From the NCBI RefSeq assembly GCF_051622035.1, contig NC_135362.1, positions 28,579,001 through 28,643,000 on the forward strand: a stretch of DNA of 64,000 bases, read 5' to 3'. This stretch comes from Arctopsyche grandis (lineage: Eukaryota; Arthropoda; Insecta; Trichoptera; Hydropsychidae). The number at the start of each line of letters is the position of its first letter. The first letter of the stretch is position 1. Both the position numbers and the translations under genes were made by a program. Shown in pieces: positions 23,460 through 37,322 of the stretch. Below the pieces are notes generated by a model. The model saw only the letters and a list, made by a program, of their open reading frames with translations. It did no database searches and was not told the DNA's origin.

Positions 23460-24715
23460 CATCAAGTGATTTCAAAAAGGAAGATACTCATGACATTGAA
23501 TATCTCTCAGATTCTGAATTAAGCCATGAAATTAAATTCGAACATACGTCGGACAGTGAGTCTACATTACTATTGAAAATGTGAGTTCGCCAAAAAAATA
23601 ATCACCAGCTTTTTCATACTAAGGAAAAAACGTACAAATGTGATACTTGTACGAAAACACCTTTTGTTTTGTCATTAATTAATGTCAGTGATACCTTTTT
23701 GTAAAGACAGAATATGAATTGCCAACATCCGATTGTGATAATCTGGTAAATGATGATTTATATAAACAGGAAACGAGTTCCTTCGAACGAATTAAATCTG
23801 AGCAAAACTTGTGTTCTATTGAAAATGTTAGTTCACCAAAAACAAACACTAGCTTTTTCACACATAAAAATTTTAATACTTAAAGAAATAAGTGCAAATT
23901 TAATATTTGTACAAAAACACCACATTTTGCTTTATCATTTATTAGTCTCATTTCTACCTTTTTGGTTGCAGGTTAGGTCAGAATATGAATTGTTGGCAAC
24001 CGATTGCAATTATCCTGTCAATGATAATTTATATAAACAGGAATCGACTTCCTACAGACGTATTGAATCTCAGCAAAATTTTTGTTCTATTGAAAAAGTG
24101 AGTTCACTAAAAAAAAATATACAGATTTAAAATCATACAACATTGTTTTTATTTTATAGATGTGCAGAGGACAAGAAACTGGAAGCGATTTCAAAATGAA
24201 AAATAATGACAATATTGAATTCATATTACCGAACACTTCCAATTACGAAAAATGTGTCTCAAATCCTGAATCAAGCCAAGAAATGTATTTCGTAAATGTA
24301 TCAAATGGCAAGTCTATATTACAACTGCACCAAGAAAATGTAATACAATTCGAAAATGAACATTCAAAATTTACATTCAAAAATGAACATTCAAAATTCA
24401 AAATTTTTACTTGTGATCTATGAAAGATCTCATACTGGGGAAAAGCCATACAAATGTAATATTTGTTTTAAATCATTCGCTTTAAACTATAGCCTTTTCA
24501 CCCATAAAAAAGATCATCATTTTGAAGAAAAGCAGTACAAATGTGATATTTGTTCAAAATCATTTACTCAAAAATATTACCTTGTGGATCATAAATTAAC
24601 TCATACTGAAAATATGTCGTACAAATGTGATATCTGTTTTTTTATCATTTGCTAACAAATCTCAACATATCACGCATAAAACATCTCATACTGGCGAAAA
24701 GCTTTACAAATGTGA
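23460..24715 (+). pseudogene. C2H2 zinc-finger gene remnant with duplicated linker exons
   Basis: At least two spliced-looking exons (about 23705-23835 and 23978-24104) encode near-duplicate peptides (EYELLATDCNYPVNDNLYKQE). A third (from 24160) carries MCRGQETGSDFKMK and then breaks. The fingers KCNICFKSFALNYSLFTH and KCDICSKSFTQKYYLVDH follow in a different frame. A second frameshift near 24640 scrambles the next finger (KCDIC, then LSFANKSQHITH). An older C2H2 gene, not a copy of the neighbouring ZAD paralogues; ZAD exon not found. Confidence 0.65.
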
Positions 24716-24768
24716 TATGATATAACATTTGCTAAATGATATCACTGATATCTGTCCAAAGTCATTGG

Positions 24769-26226
24769 CAGCGTTTCCCAACCTGTGGTACGCGTACCAC
24801 TTGGTGGTACGCGAAAAAAAATCAGTAATGGCGGACATGCAGGAATGAATGATTTACAATCATAAAAATAGAAATATTTTTTATATCTAATATATAATTT
24901 GAAAAGAAACTTTGTAAGTTTGTATCTTTGTTTGGGAACTTCGAAAAAAAAAATTTTTCCATCACGACAATTCATTTGGTTGAATATTATATTTTTTTCG
25001 ATTCAAAATAAATTTAATAAAAAAACAAATGAATATTTACTATTAGATTCGCCATGTTTAAGCTGTTAAAATACTGTCAAATACTGAGCGAAGCCGGGTA
25101 AAACAACTAGTAATTAATAAACATTATCTTAATTAGTCATCGTCGACGTCAATATGTACAGTCAATGATCGAAAATCTGGCAATCGATACGTTTTCCTCG
25201 GATCCGGCATGGATTTTGGAGTGCATTTTTAAATTTACCGCGTTCACGTTCCAATAAATAAATAACTTGAATTTGACACTTGAGAGCAGTTCGATAATAA
25301 TCTTTAATGTCGCAGATAAAATTGAAAGTACATATGATTAGAAAATTAGATTTTTGGAATTTATTTATCGAAAATGATCAAATTGAAGTATTTTAAACTT
25401 TACATAATTTCGTATCTGCAAACAAGAGTCGTATGTCTCGGGATATACGTGAAAAAATAATTGAATATTTAATAGGGCTGAAATCGTCTTTTACGCAGTG
25501 CTTCCCCCCAAACCTTTAGAAGCAAACAATTTGATTTCAAACCCCTTTGATAATGAACATTTTCGGACAGCTACGAAGGAAAAGGAGAACTTGATTGAAC
25601 TTTCAAATTATTGCTTTTAAAAATTGAATTCGAAATAAATAATCTTATTAATTTTTGACTAGGTGTTAGTGAAGAATATGAACAGCTTTATGACATAGCG
25701 CTTAAATTTCTGTAGCCGTTTACTAGCACTGAACTGGTTGAGAGAGCTTTTTCTTCATATGTTTTAATAAGACAAATATAGAAATTGATTGAATCCAGCT
25801 CCAGACTTAAGGGTAAATCTCGCATCATTTGAACCAAATTTAAAAAAAACTCAGTACAAGGATCTCATTAAATTTATTTTGTAAGGAGATTTAATGAAAA
25901 GAAAACATATTATATGTACTTTGTAATTTTGTGTTTTTATTAAATTATTATTAAAACCATTTATCAATAATAGAAGTATGACAGAATAGTAGATAAATAT
26001 ATAAAACTTTGAGCAAATAGCTTTTTTTCCACAAAATTTCTTACCAAAACAGATCTACATATGCTACATATCCTGTCTTCACATTCCTTACCATGCAAAT
26101 ACTATATATAATAATTACACTTGCAAAAACAAATTTCATGAAATACAATCATTTTTATATGGTGGTACAATTTAGCGTTATGTACTACCAAGTGGTACGC
26201 GAGTCAAAAAAGGTTGGGAAACGCTG
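24769..26226 (+). mobile_element. Decayed hAT element between the finger pseudogene and zinc-finger gene 2
   Basis: Ends CAGCGTTTCCCAACC and GGTTGGGAAACGCTG are perfect inverted repeats, with GCGTACCACTTGGTGGTACGCG-like subterminal motifs at both ends. Near 25660-25880 the plus strand has broken C-terminal hAT sequence (EEYEQLYDIALKFL, FTSTELVERAFSS). The eight bases on each side (GTCATTGG, CAGTATGC) do not match, so the insertion site has been altered since. Confidence 0.75.
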
Positions 26227-26324
26227 CAGTATGCAATTTGCTGTCTCGAGGTTAGATTTTTGAGTAAATGATTTTTGACAAATTTCACAATTGTAAGGCT
26301 TTTCCCCCGTTCTTAAATGTCTCA

Positions 26325-28619
<2,295 letters not shown>

Positions 28620-28763
28620 CGTCCCTGTATTTAACTCTGACAGCAACAGATGGACTCGCCTTTGCCTTGCAATTCTGTTTAGTGACATCTTTGGTCTAAA
28701 TTTGGTACTAGTTGAGGGCTGCCATAATTAGTGTTGTAAAATTCTCGGTCATAATCTTTTGGC

Positions 28764-28799
28764 GAATATTCTCCAAATCGAGAATTTTCGGGAATATTC
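28764..28799 (-). promoter_or_regulatory. Heat-shock-element-like array upstream of zinc-finger gene 2
   Basis: GAA-TT-TTC-GG-GAA-TA-TTC at 28782-28799 is a perfect four-unit inverted GAA array, with another GAA-TA-TTC at 28764-28771. It lies about 160 bp upstream of the gene's start codon. The sister promoter at 44655-44818 keeps three of four units. Confidence 0.4.
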
Positions 28800-29261
28800 A
28801 TTTTTAGAGCATCTGGAGGGCTTTTATATTCCGTTGCAATTTTATCAATAATAATTTTTAACATTTTGCATTTCATATGTACAGAGAGAGGGTAAGCAAA
28901 TGTGACTTTTGAGCAGTTGGCGAAACACAACCGAAATGTTACGCCTATTATGTAGTTTGTGTTAAAAGATTTAACGATTTCGGAGACAAATTCAAAGCAA
29001 CTTATTTATAGATCTGGAAGCAAAAAAAAACCAACTGACATTTTAGTGTTAATGGTAAACTCGCTTTGTTTATTTACCAATTTTTATCCTTTCTAAACTT
29101 TATAAATTTACGATTTCACATTATGTAATATATTTTGAAAGTAGGCACTGGTGTGAAATAACAATTAATGGGACCCGGTCAATTCGGCGATGAGGACGAT
29201 CGGGCAACAGGTTTTACTCGCCACTGCGATTTTCGCGATCAATAGGAAAAACATCAGACTA

Positions 29262-29475
29262 TTGATTCCAATACTCACTTTGAGCACAGCAATACTACAT
29301 TTTGAGTTAAAGACCGCAAAAGCCAAAAAACTGTTAAACGCTCATATCTCGTAAACGATCTCCAACCAACAAAAATCAATATCATATTCGAATTAAGTGG
29401 GTCAAAGTTATTAAAATTGGTTAGTCTCCGCTCTGGTAACTAAAAAACGTGATTTTTTGTTGTTCAGTGTAATTT
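29262..29475 (+). repeat. Dispersed repeat E, copy without LTR
   Basis: Matches 20815-21345 (which carries a solo LTR) and, reversed, 59690-59880. Shared text includes AAAGACCGCAAAAGCC and TTGGTTAGTCTCCGCTCTGG. No coding sequence. Confidence 0.65.
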
Positions 29476-29479
29476 TCAA

Positions 29480-30540
29480 CAATAACCGTAGAACGGGAGA
29501 TGCTAGTGTGGTTACCTTTAAAATTGCTTTAAAAAGCTAACTTTTTCGAGAATTGCCTCTGCGAATCGTAAACGATGTAATAATTTAATTATGGGAAAAG
29601 CCGAAAAAAATTATTCGAGCTCCGCGAACGAATTGAAGTATTCGCTTTTTTTTCGTAAACGTATTTCATCATTGAAAAAAAATATATTCATGAAAACTTT
29701 GAGAATCGCTGCTAGAAAATATTTTGTAATTATGTATAACTATTAGTGTTGAGAAAATTGAGAATAGGGTGTTAATTTATCCAATTCATAAAACTGAAAT
29801 ATAACATTTAAAAGAGAAAAAAAGTGTGTCCATTTGAAAACAAACTAAAAGCACTGCGCGAAAGATTCAATCGATCATTTTTCTTTTATATTATTTTGGA
29901 GAATATGGAGGTACATATGATTTGTCAAATGATATGAAAATGTGCTACACATGTATTTATAAAAGTACGTTTAATATAAAATTCCAGCAAATATAATATA
30001 ATATAATATATGTAATATAGCGAAAAAAATGAATAGTATGATTCGTGTTGTTACGAAAAATTGGTAAAACTGAAACGAAAAATAAAGCGTTATAAAGCAT
30101 ATGTATGTAGGTAGAATATTTGTCAGTGCATCGGTAATTCCTATAACGGGGACGGTCGCGGTCGTTCCTTGCAAAACGCAGAGTTTACGTAAGCTTGGCG
30201 TCCACTTCACCAGCGGGCTGTCGCCGAGTTAGCTGTCGCCGAGTTGGCGGTCGCCGAGTTGACGGTCGCCGAAACGCCAATCATTGAAATCATTTTGATT
30301 GAAATTTTAATCCCACACATTTGTACATTTGTTGTTGAAATATTGTTTAAATTGCCTTTTTATTTTAATAAATTAATTGTATTTAATTTATTATATATTT
30401 ATTTAATTATTTATTATATTTTAGTACATTATTTGTTTATATACATTTATTTTACTTGACTTTTTTTTAATATAGTTTTTTTACTAAAGTTTTTTATATA
30501 CATTTATTTATTTTTTTATATAAAATCAACACAAATGCTT
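29480..30540. other. AT-rich intergenic sequence with a 15-bp tandem repeat
   Basis: No gene found. Four units of about 15 bp built on GTCGCCGAGTT lie at 30217-30276, the only GC-rich block here. Confidence 0.5.
30217..30276. repeat. 15-bp tandem repeat, four units
   Basis: Units GCTGTCGCCGAGTTA, GCTGTCGCCGAGTTG, GCGGTCGCCGAGTTG and ACGGTCGCCGAAACG follow without gaps. Confidence 0.8.
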
Positions 30541-31400
30541 TTGCAATTAAATGGAGTAGTAGCATCCAGGGGAACACAGTTTCCCAAAGCATTCCGTGAA
30601 CTTTTCGAAAGCTCTAAACGATGCTTTACTCATTATTAGATCCCCATGATGTAGGGGGCCAATGAAAGAACCCCTGACGCAGCAGAACCCTCCTCTCAGC
30701 CTCCATTCCAGGACAGGACCACAGAATATGATCTGCATCCTGCTCCGGAAAAGAACACAGACAAAAGGACTCAGATACCAAGCCCATAGATGCGAGCTTG
30801 CCGTTAAAGTGGCCATGACCAGTTAAAAATTGACTGGTCCAAAAACCAGTTAAAAATTGACTGGCCAATCACGCTCAAGGCGCGAAGTGACCCTCGGAAA
30901 AAACAAATAGGTTTGTCTACCTTTAGAGGAACAATCCCATCTAAGTTGCCAAGCCGAATATAACAGACTTCAAACTTCGCCAGAATCGAGGATTATCGCA
31001 CTGTGACTGATTAGGAGCACGAAAAAGGACGCCTAAGACGGAAGCATCTAACCCACCACGAAGTTTTTCTCGAGCAGCTCTTATTTGGACGACCAAGTCA
31101 AGTGGCAATGTACCCGCAAGAATCTGTAGTGAGTCTGTAGACGCAGTGCGATAAGCCTGGGTGAGAGCGAAAACGCTGACCACTATTTAATGTACGACGG
31201 ACCGTCTTTAATTCGACACGATGACTCCAAATGCTAGATGCATACGTCAAAGAGTTCACAAACACAGCATCGTATACAAAGCGTTTTTCATGGAAACCCA
31301 AAAGTATAATATAATAATTGTTGCCCGCATAACCGTTACGGTAGTTCGCAGTGTACAGGCGTGGACATAAAAAATACCGCATGACTGCATAGTACATTCA
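30541..31400 (-). pseudogene. R1-like LINE, 3' end of ORF2 with frameshifts
   Basis: Minus-strand pieces in order: AVFVNSLTYASSIWSHRVEL, AYRTASTDSLQILAGTLPLDL, and a C-terminal zinc-knuckle-like block (CLCSFPEQDADHILWSCP). They lie in three frames, so the element is broken. The order and motifs fit R1/jockey-group non-LTR retrotransposons after the reverse-transcriptase domain. Confidence 0.7.
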
Positions 31401-31575
31401 ATTTGGGTTTTTTCTCAGAATTCTGTCTCGATTGTTTTCATTTTTTGTTTTTGGGTATGGCGCATATTTGGTACAATGCAATATTTGATACAATGATTTG
31501 ATATTTGATACAATGCAAGTGTTATAGGTTCGACATTTTTTTGTTGGACGTCACCGCGCAAACATCTCGCAAAAA

Positions 31576-31788
31576 ATGGATAACTCGAAACAGATGACGA
31601 TTGTTTTAAAACCAAAAATTATTACGTTATTCGAAGCAAATCTTTCTATACGTGAAATATCGCGTCGAGTGGGATTTGGAGAGCTCAGTTCGTCGATTTT
31701 TGAAAAAATATCGAGAAACTGTTACTCTGGGGAGGAAACCTGGAAACGGAAGAGGACGTGTGACCAGTTTTCGCGAAGGTCGCCCTAT
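31576..31788 (+). pseudogene. Tc1-like transposase N-terminal fragment
   Basis: MTIVLKPKIITLFEANLSI and REISRRVGFGE in one frame, continuing in another as SSVRRFLKKYRETVTLGRK and GRGRVTS. This is the paired helix-turn-helix head of a Tc1/mariner transposase, broken by a frameshift and ended by the foldback element at 31789. Confidence 0.65.
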
Positions 31789-32633
31789 CAGCATATCTAA
31801 GTTTCCCATCCGTTTTTGCGTTGTTATCACTACTCGCCACCGGTGTCGCGTCGATAGCTCACACACACACACTAACAGACATTTGTTTACGTTTTCACAT
31901 TTGACATTTGACGTGTGTGTACTCTATACTGCGGCATATATAATACATTAATGAGTCAGTGTACACTTTTCTTCGAAGCCGTTGATATAGCTGAACACCA
32001 TCTAACTCCTCTATCATGTCCAACTTTTCTAAAGAATACAAACATAACCCCGTGGGTTCCACATCAGATGACGGTTTATCCATAGAGCTTTTTGCCGGGA
32101 TGGATTTCATTGTATGCTGGTCTAACAAATTCAAGGTGGATCGTTTCCAAGTCGATAAACATTCCCATGATTGGGTTCCACTGATTTCAATGCTATTTTC
32201 ATAGTATAGTGGATGTGGTGGAGGCAGTTCAACAGCATGCTGCATTTTTATATGAAATAGGTGGAAAAATGACTAGTATGATTAAGGTAATGAATATTAT
32301 GACAATGAACATTTTATAAAGCTACATATGTACATAATAAATTTAAAATTCTTTTCTTACAGAAAATATACATTCAATGTTAGACTATTATTCTTTAGAA
32401 AAGTTGGACATGATAGAGGAGAGGTAGTAGATGTTAGATATGCGTTCAGCTATATCAGCGGCTTCGAAAAAAAGTGAACACTGAGTCATTAATGGATTAT
32501 ATATGTCACAGTATCAGTACACACACGTCATACGTAAAAAAATGTATGTTAGTGTGTGTATGAGCTATCGACGCGACACCGGTGGCGAGTAGTGGTAACA
32601 ACGCAAAAACGGATGGGAAACTTAGATATGCTG
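31789..32633. mobile_element. Foldback-type element with inverted arms of about 250 bp
   Basis: Left arm about 31789-32039 and right arm about 32389-32633 are inverted copies with some indels; outermost sequence CAGCATATCTAAGTTTCCC and its complement. A central region of about 350 bp has no recognised domain; a minus-strand open frame there (31895-32245) is of unknown meaning. Part of the centre recurs at about 63055-63175. Flanking bases do not show an obvious duplication. Confidence 0.7.
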
Positions 32634-32686
32634 CCAGTGGAAGTCGCTGCGTTGCTTTATATATATGTTTATATAATTGTCTTTGG

Positions 32687-32790
32687 CCAGGAAGGTGCAT
32701 TGGGTTTACCTGTTAGGCCTTCTTGGTGTAAATTAAATAAAAAAATAAAAAATAAAATAAAATAAAATAAAATAAAAAATACCTTCTGGC
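32687..32790 (+). repeat. LINE/SINE 3' tail with terminal hairpin, copy 1
   Basis: Arms CCAGGAAGGT and GCCTTCTTGG flank a 20-bp loop (CATTGGGTTTACC and on), then a (AAAAT)n tail. The same hairpin occurs at 45035-45075 (reversed, next to poly-T) and near 48714-48755. Confidence 0.6.
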
Positions 32791-33137
32791 TTGAAGTGTG
32801 TCGTGTGCATATCCTTTGTTCTCCAGGCACTGTCGATGCAAGCGATGACCTAGTTTCGAGCACGTGTACATGTGACACGTGTTGAGTGCATTTTCCTTTG
32901 TTATGCTGCGAGCGTGGTTTTATGGGTTCATGCGCTTTCTTTGTTTCCAAGACACGTGTATACGAAGCACGTGTCGACTTTTTAACGAGGCGAGCGTTTT
33001 CCATGCGTTAATGACTTTACAGACACGTGTTCTTCCTTTGTTCCCCGGGTACAGTCACAGGGATCGTTGCCCTTGAGTTTATGCGTGTTTGGACAGGATC
33101 GATGATGAGATCGTTTGAGTTGTACTATATGCCTACA
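32790..33137 (-). mobile_element. LTR related to family B, partial
   Basis: On the minus strand it begins TGTAGGCATATAGTAC at 33137. It shares ACACGTGTCT-rich sequence with 38385-38875, which starts the same way. Confidence 0.55.
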
Positions 33138-33424
33138 AGTCTATTTTAAAAGCGTTGCAGATTTGATGCAGAAAACAAATGTAGAACCCGGTAGCCGAAT
33201 GGAACACCCATGAAAGTAACTTTTGACTGTCGGCACCCCGAGAATTCCGTAGCAGAATTAATGACAAATTAATTTCATAACGGATAAATTAATATGTAAA
33301 TAAATTTATGTTGTTATTTGTATACCTTTTTATCTTTGGTATTATTTTCTAGGAATTCGATTTGATTTTTAAATCCAACATTCTAAAGGTCTTGCTCAAC
33401 CTTTCTATTCAAAGCAAAGTCTAG

Positions 33425-33850
33425 ATCCATCAACAATATACACGCTTTGTGCCAAATTGACGCTTCATCTTTCTTTTCACACGCATCCACATTTGCGTAT
33501 GTATTTCACTATCATTTGAATCCACGAAATTATCCTGGTGAACCACTTTTACCGGAATTCGCGTGCCCGTTTTGATTCATATTTAGATGCATTTGTATTG
33601 AACCACAATCGAATGCGTGTATATTCCATTCGCAGCATGTGGAATATTTCCGTACGCTGCCCAACCATCCGAAATTATATGTGAACCAGGCAGTATATGT
33701 CCGAGTATTTCATCAGGCAATACTATTGGCATCGCAAAGGGTAGCCAATCACAGGAAGGAGCGGGTCGACCAAGCCTCTCTTCCGACTTAGCGGTCTCCA
33801 CCCTGTCGAGAATTTTGACTTTTACCGTATTTTTTGAGTAGTAGAATCGA
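33425..33850 (-). pseudogene. Merlin (IS1016/ISXO2-like) transposase fragment
   Basis: Minus-strand reading gives LPGSHIISDGWAAYGNIP, the conserved Asp-containing motif of ISXO2-like DDE transposases, then, after a frameshift, VHQDNFVDSNDSEIHTQ and MWMRVKRKMKRQFG, which match the next conserved block. Upstream it is cut by a family B LTR at 33863. Broken copy. Confidence 0.75.
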
Positions 33851-33862
33851 GGGTTTTTATGT

Positions 33863-34110
33863 TGTAGGATTCTAGCACAACTTGTGCTATTACGAATCAA
33901 AACCTGTGATCTCATACATTTCACACCAATCATCGTCGCTCCTGTACAAACATGCATAACTCAAGGGCAACGTCCCCTTCGACCATTCCAGAAGAAATAG
34001 TTCATCGCTCGATCGTAAAACGAACGAAACCCAACAGTGATGTCATCAGGAAACTGTAACACGTGTCCTAAGAAGTCGTTTACGCGTGGCACACGACCCC
34101 ATTCTCAAAC
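33863..34110 (+). mobile_element. LTR, family B, 5' part fused to gypsy pol
   Basis: Starts TGTAGGATTCTAGCAC and matches the first 250 bp of the LTR at 62510. At 34110 it joins reverse-transcriptase sequence directly, so the rest of the LTR, gag and the first part of pol are deleted. Confidence 0.75.
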
Positions 34111-35223
34111 AGCGATCATCACAGCTTTCGGTCTTTTTGAATTTACCGCCATGCAGTTGGGCCTCTGCAATGCCGCACAATCATTCCAACGATTCATGCA
34201 TGAAGTGTTGAGTGGATTTAACTTCTGTTTTGCGTACATCGATGATATTCTCATCGCATCCAAAACAAAACAACAACACGAAGCGCACATAGAGATAATC
34301 ATGCAACGTCTCGAACGTTTCGGGTTAGTTATAAACGTCAAAAAGTGTAGACTCGGAAAATCGGAAGTATCCTTCCTAGGATACTTGATTACTGCAGACA
34401 GCGTTAAACCACTACCTGAAAAAGTGCAAGCAATCAACAACTACCCAATCCTGGACACATACAAAGCACTCCGAAGATTCCTCGGAATGGTTAACTTCTA
34501 CCGTCGCTTCATACCACACGCCATTGATGCTCAGCAAGTCCTATTCGACGCAACTGCCGGCTACAAAAAAAACGACAAACATCCTCTCACGTGGTGGACA
34601 GAAATGAAAGAAGCCTTTCAAAAATGTAATCAAGACCTGAGTAACGCAACGATGCTCGTCCATCCCAAAGAATCAAACACATTGTCTTTAATGGTCGACG
34701 CATCGGACATCGCAATAGGAGCAGTCATACAGCAATCTAGCAACGACGAGCAACAACCTCTCGCATTTTTTTCATGCAAATTCAACAATGCGCAGAGGAA
34801 CTACAATACATATGATTGGGAACTCACCGCAATCTACGAAGCCGTCAAGTACTTTCGTCACTGGCTGGAAGGAAGACATTTCCACATATTGACTGATCAC
34901 AAACCACTAACGTCTGCATTCACCAAACGAACCGAAGTCACATCACCAAGACGCCAACGCCAACTGGATTTTATCGCACAATTTACCACAAACATAAAAC
35001 ACATAAAAGGTGACTACAACATAGTGGCAGACACACTTTCCAGGATAAAAGAAATAACAATGCCATCCGAGCTCGATCTTGAAAAAATCGTACAGGAACA
35101 ACAAACAGATGTCGAACGTTCAACAATACGAAACTCAAACACCGGAATGGCATTCCGTCAAATCCAGCTATCAAACGTGGAACGACCAATTTGGTGTGAT
35201 ATATCTACGGGAAACATACGACC
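34111..35223 (+). pseudogene. Ty3/gypsy pol, reverse transcriptase and RNase H part
   Basis: Open over about 370 codons. It enters the reverse-transcriptase domain in the middle (AIITAFGLFEF), has the catalytic YIDD at 34235-34246, then the connection, RNase H (LMVDASDIAIGAVIQQ, LTDHKPL) and a HIKGDYNIVADTLSR motif. The first reverse-transcriptase blocks, protease and gag are missing. The frame is interrupted at 35224 by an inserted LTR. An old endogenous retroelement, not functional. Confidence 0.85.
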
Positions 35224-36143
35224 TGTTATATCTATATAAGTCTTTATTTGTTTTATGTTAGCTGTATTCTATTCCCACGACCTTTAAATCAATCTGCGAG
35301 ACGAATTATGTTTCCCCCAAAAATATCAAAGCCCTTCTTAAGCCTGCACAACAAATCGCATGCATCTACTCAGCCATTTCTCGATACATTCAAGACACAT
35401 ATGTTAACACTAAAAATATCGTTTTTCAACTAACTTTATCGCTTTTCTGCATTATTCTCACGACTCTTAATCCGCACAACGAATTGCGTGAAATCTACCC
35501 TAAAGGGATACATATGCAAACACTAAAAATATTGTCTTTAATTAGTTTACCAGCATTTTTCACACGACTCGACTCGAATCGTATTCCCTCAAAAACCCTT
35601 TTAAAGCTGCGTAACTAATTGTGTGAAAACCATTTCTCGATACACTCAAGGGTCAAAGTATTAAAGTCTTAAGATATTGTTTTACTTAACTCGAGTTCCC
35701 CCCTATTTTATCACGAACTATGATTGGTCCAAATTGTTACGTCTATTAAATATATACTGATGTTAAACATATGGAAGGTCACTTGCGATCGAACCGTCTA
35801 ACTTACAACCGAACCGTCTCTTACTTATCACTTGCGATCGAACCGTCTAACTTACAACCGAACCGTCTCTTACTTATCACTTGCGATCGAACCGTCTCTT
35901 ACTAATCACTGACTTACAATTGAACCGTCTAACTAGTGACTCGCGATTAGACGACTTAACTAGTAACCACTAACTAGTAACGTGTAATACAAACTTATCT
36001 CGTGTATACTTACTACTATTAAAGAAGATAATTATGTTATAAAATAAAGTGAGTTTTATTTACGGAGTAGCGTTCCGCAAAAACGCTTGGTGGCAGCGGA
36101 AATATTAATAACAACAAAATACACATCACCCACGAATGTAACA
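35224..36143 (+). mobile_element. Solo LTR (about 920 bp) inserted in gypsy pol
   Basis: Begins TGTTATATCTATATAAG and ends CACGAATGTAACA, flanked by GACC on both sides (35220-35223 and 36144-36147). Ignoring the insert and one GACC leaves the pol frame continuous. It holds tandem 49-bp units at 35781-35878 (GATCGAACCGTCT core) and AATAAA near 36042. Confidence 0.8.
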
Positions 36144-37231
36144 GACCGTATATACCAGTATCATGTCGAAGATCGGTCATCAAAAGCTTTCACGATATAG
36201 CACACGTTGGACCAAAACTAACACTTAAAGCTATACAGACTCGTTTCGTGTGGACAAACATGAAGAAAGAAATAAGTAATTACGTACGCACATGCATTCC
36301 ATGCCAAAAATCAGAAATTTCTCGTCATACGATCAGCCCCACGGAAACTATAGCAATTACCGACACAAGATTTAGTCATATACATATCGACCTCGTCGGA
36401 CCACTGCCTCCTTCAAAAGAATACACATTCTGTTTGACAATCATCTATCGTTTTACACGATGGCCAGAAGCAATTCCCATCAAAGACATCACAGCAGAAA
36501 CAGTAGCTAAAGCACTTCTAGATAATTGGATTTCAAGATTCGGTGACGGCGATACGACTATCATAACTTCTGACCAAGGATGACAATAAATTCGAATCAC
36601 ATATTTTCCAACAATTAACTAGACTACTGGGAATCAAATATCAACAGCTTACCATCCACAAGCAAATGGAATAATCGAACGTTGGCACAGAACACTAAAA
36701 GCATCAATTAAGGCCTACGATACTGACAAATGGACAGAAGTTCTTCCGATTATACTGCTTGGACTCCACTCTGCAATAAGAGAAGACATGGTATATTCAC
36801 CGGCACAGCTGACATACGGTACAACACTTCGCCTGCCAGCAGATTTCTTCACCAACACACCAACAGAAGACGCGACAACATTTGCTGGGAAATTATAAAA
36901 CACCATGCGCGAGCTAAGACCCAAAATACAACATCACGGACAACACAAAACATATTTTGTCAGCAACCATCTACGCGACTGCGAGGACGTATTTTTAAGA
37001 ACGGACTCCGTACGTGCACCATTACAACGGCCTTACGAAGGCCCATATAAAGTTCTACGACGCAACAACAAGAACATGTGGTTGGACATCTCTGGTTCTG
37101 AAAAAGTCGTTACCATAGATCGAGTGAAACCAGCATTCATACAGAACTCGGACACACAACCACAACCAGTGTCACAAGCTGAAACACAACCACGAACACC
37201 ATCATCAACCTCAACGGAAAAACGATGGTAG
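36144..37231 (+). pseudogene. Ty3/gypsy integrase part, several breaks
   Basis: Continues pol after the inserted LTR: a zinc-binding HHCC-type region ending CIPCQKS, then the DDE core start (HIDLVGPLP) and ITSDQG, where a TGA stop at 36581 and a small insertion break the frame. The core resumes in other frames near 36650-36890 (HPQANGI-like text read across a shift). A further stop near 36897 precedes the C-terminal part (YEGPYKVLRRNNK) to 37231. No envelope-like gene follows. Confidence 0.8.
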
Positions 37232-37322
37232 GAAAATAAAATGGCCAGATAAACTTGATCTGTAACTAAAAGTATATATTCCTACAAAACTTCAAATAGC
37301 GTTGTCACTTGGGGGACAACCA

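Noticed and set aside
24769-26226. Target-site duplication for the CAGCGTTTCCC hAT element
   Set aside because: The 8 bases on either side differ, so none can be claimed.
31895-32245. 116-codon minus-strand frame as a gene
   Set aside because: It spans the centre and arm of the foldback element, and I recognise no domain.
36144-37320. An envelope gene after the gypsy integrase
   Set aside because: The sequence between integrase and the 3' LTR is too short and shows no such frame.
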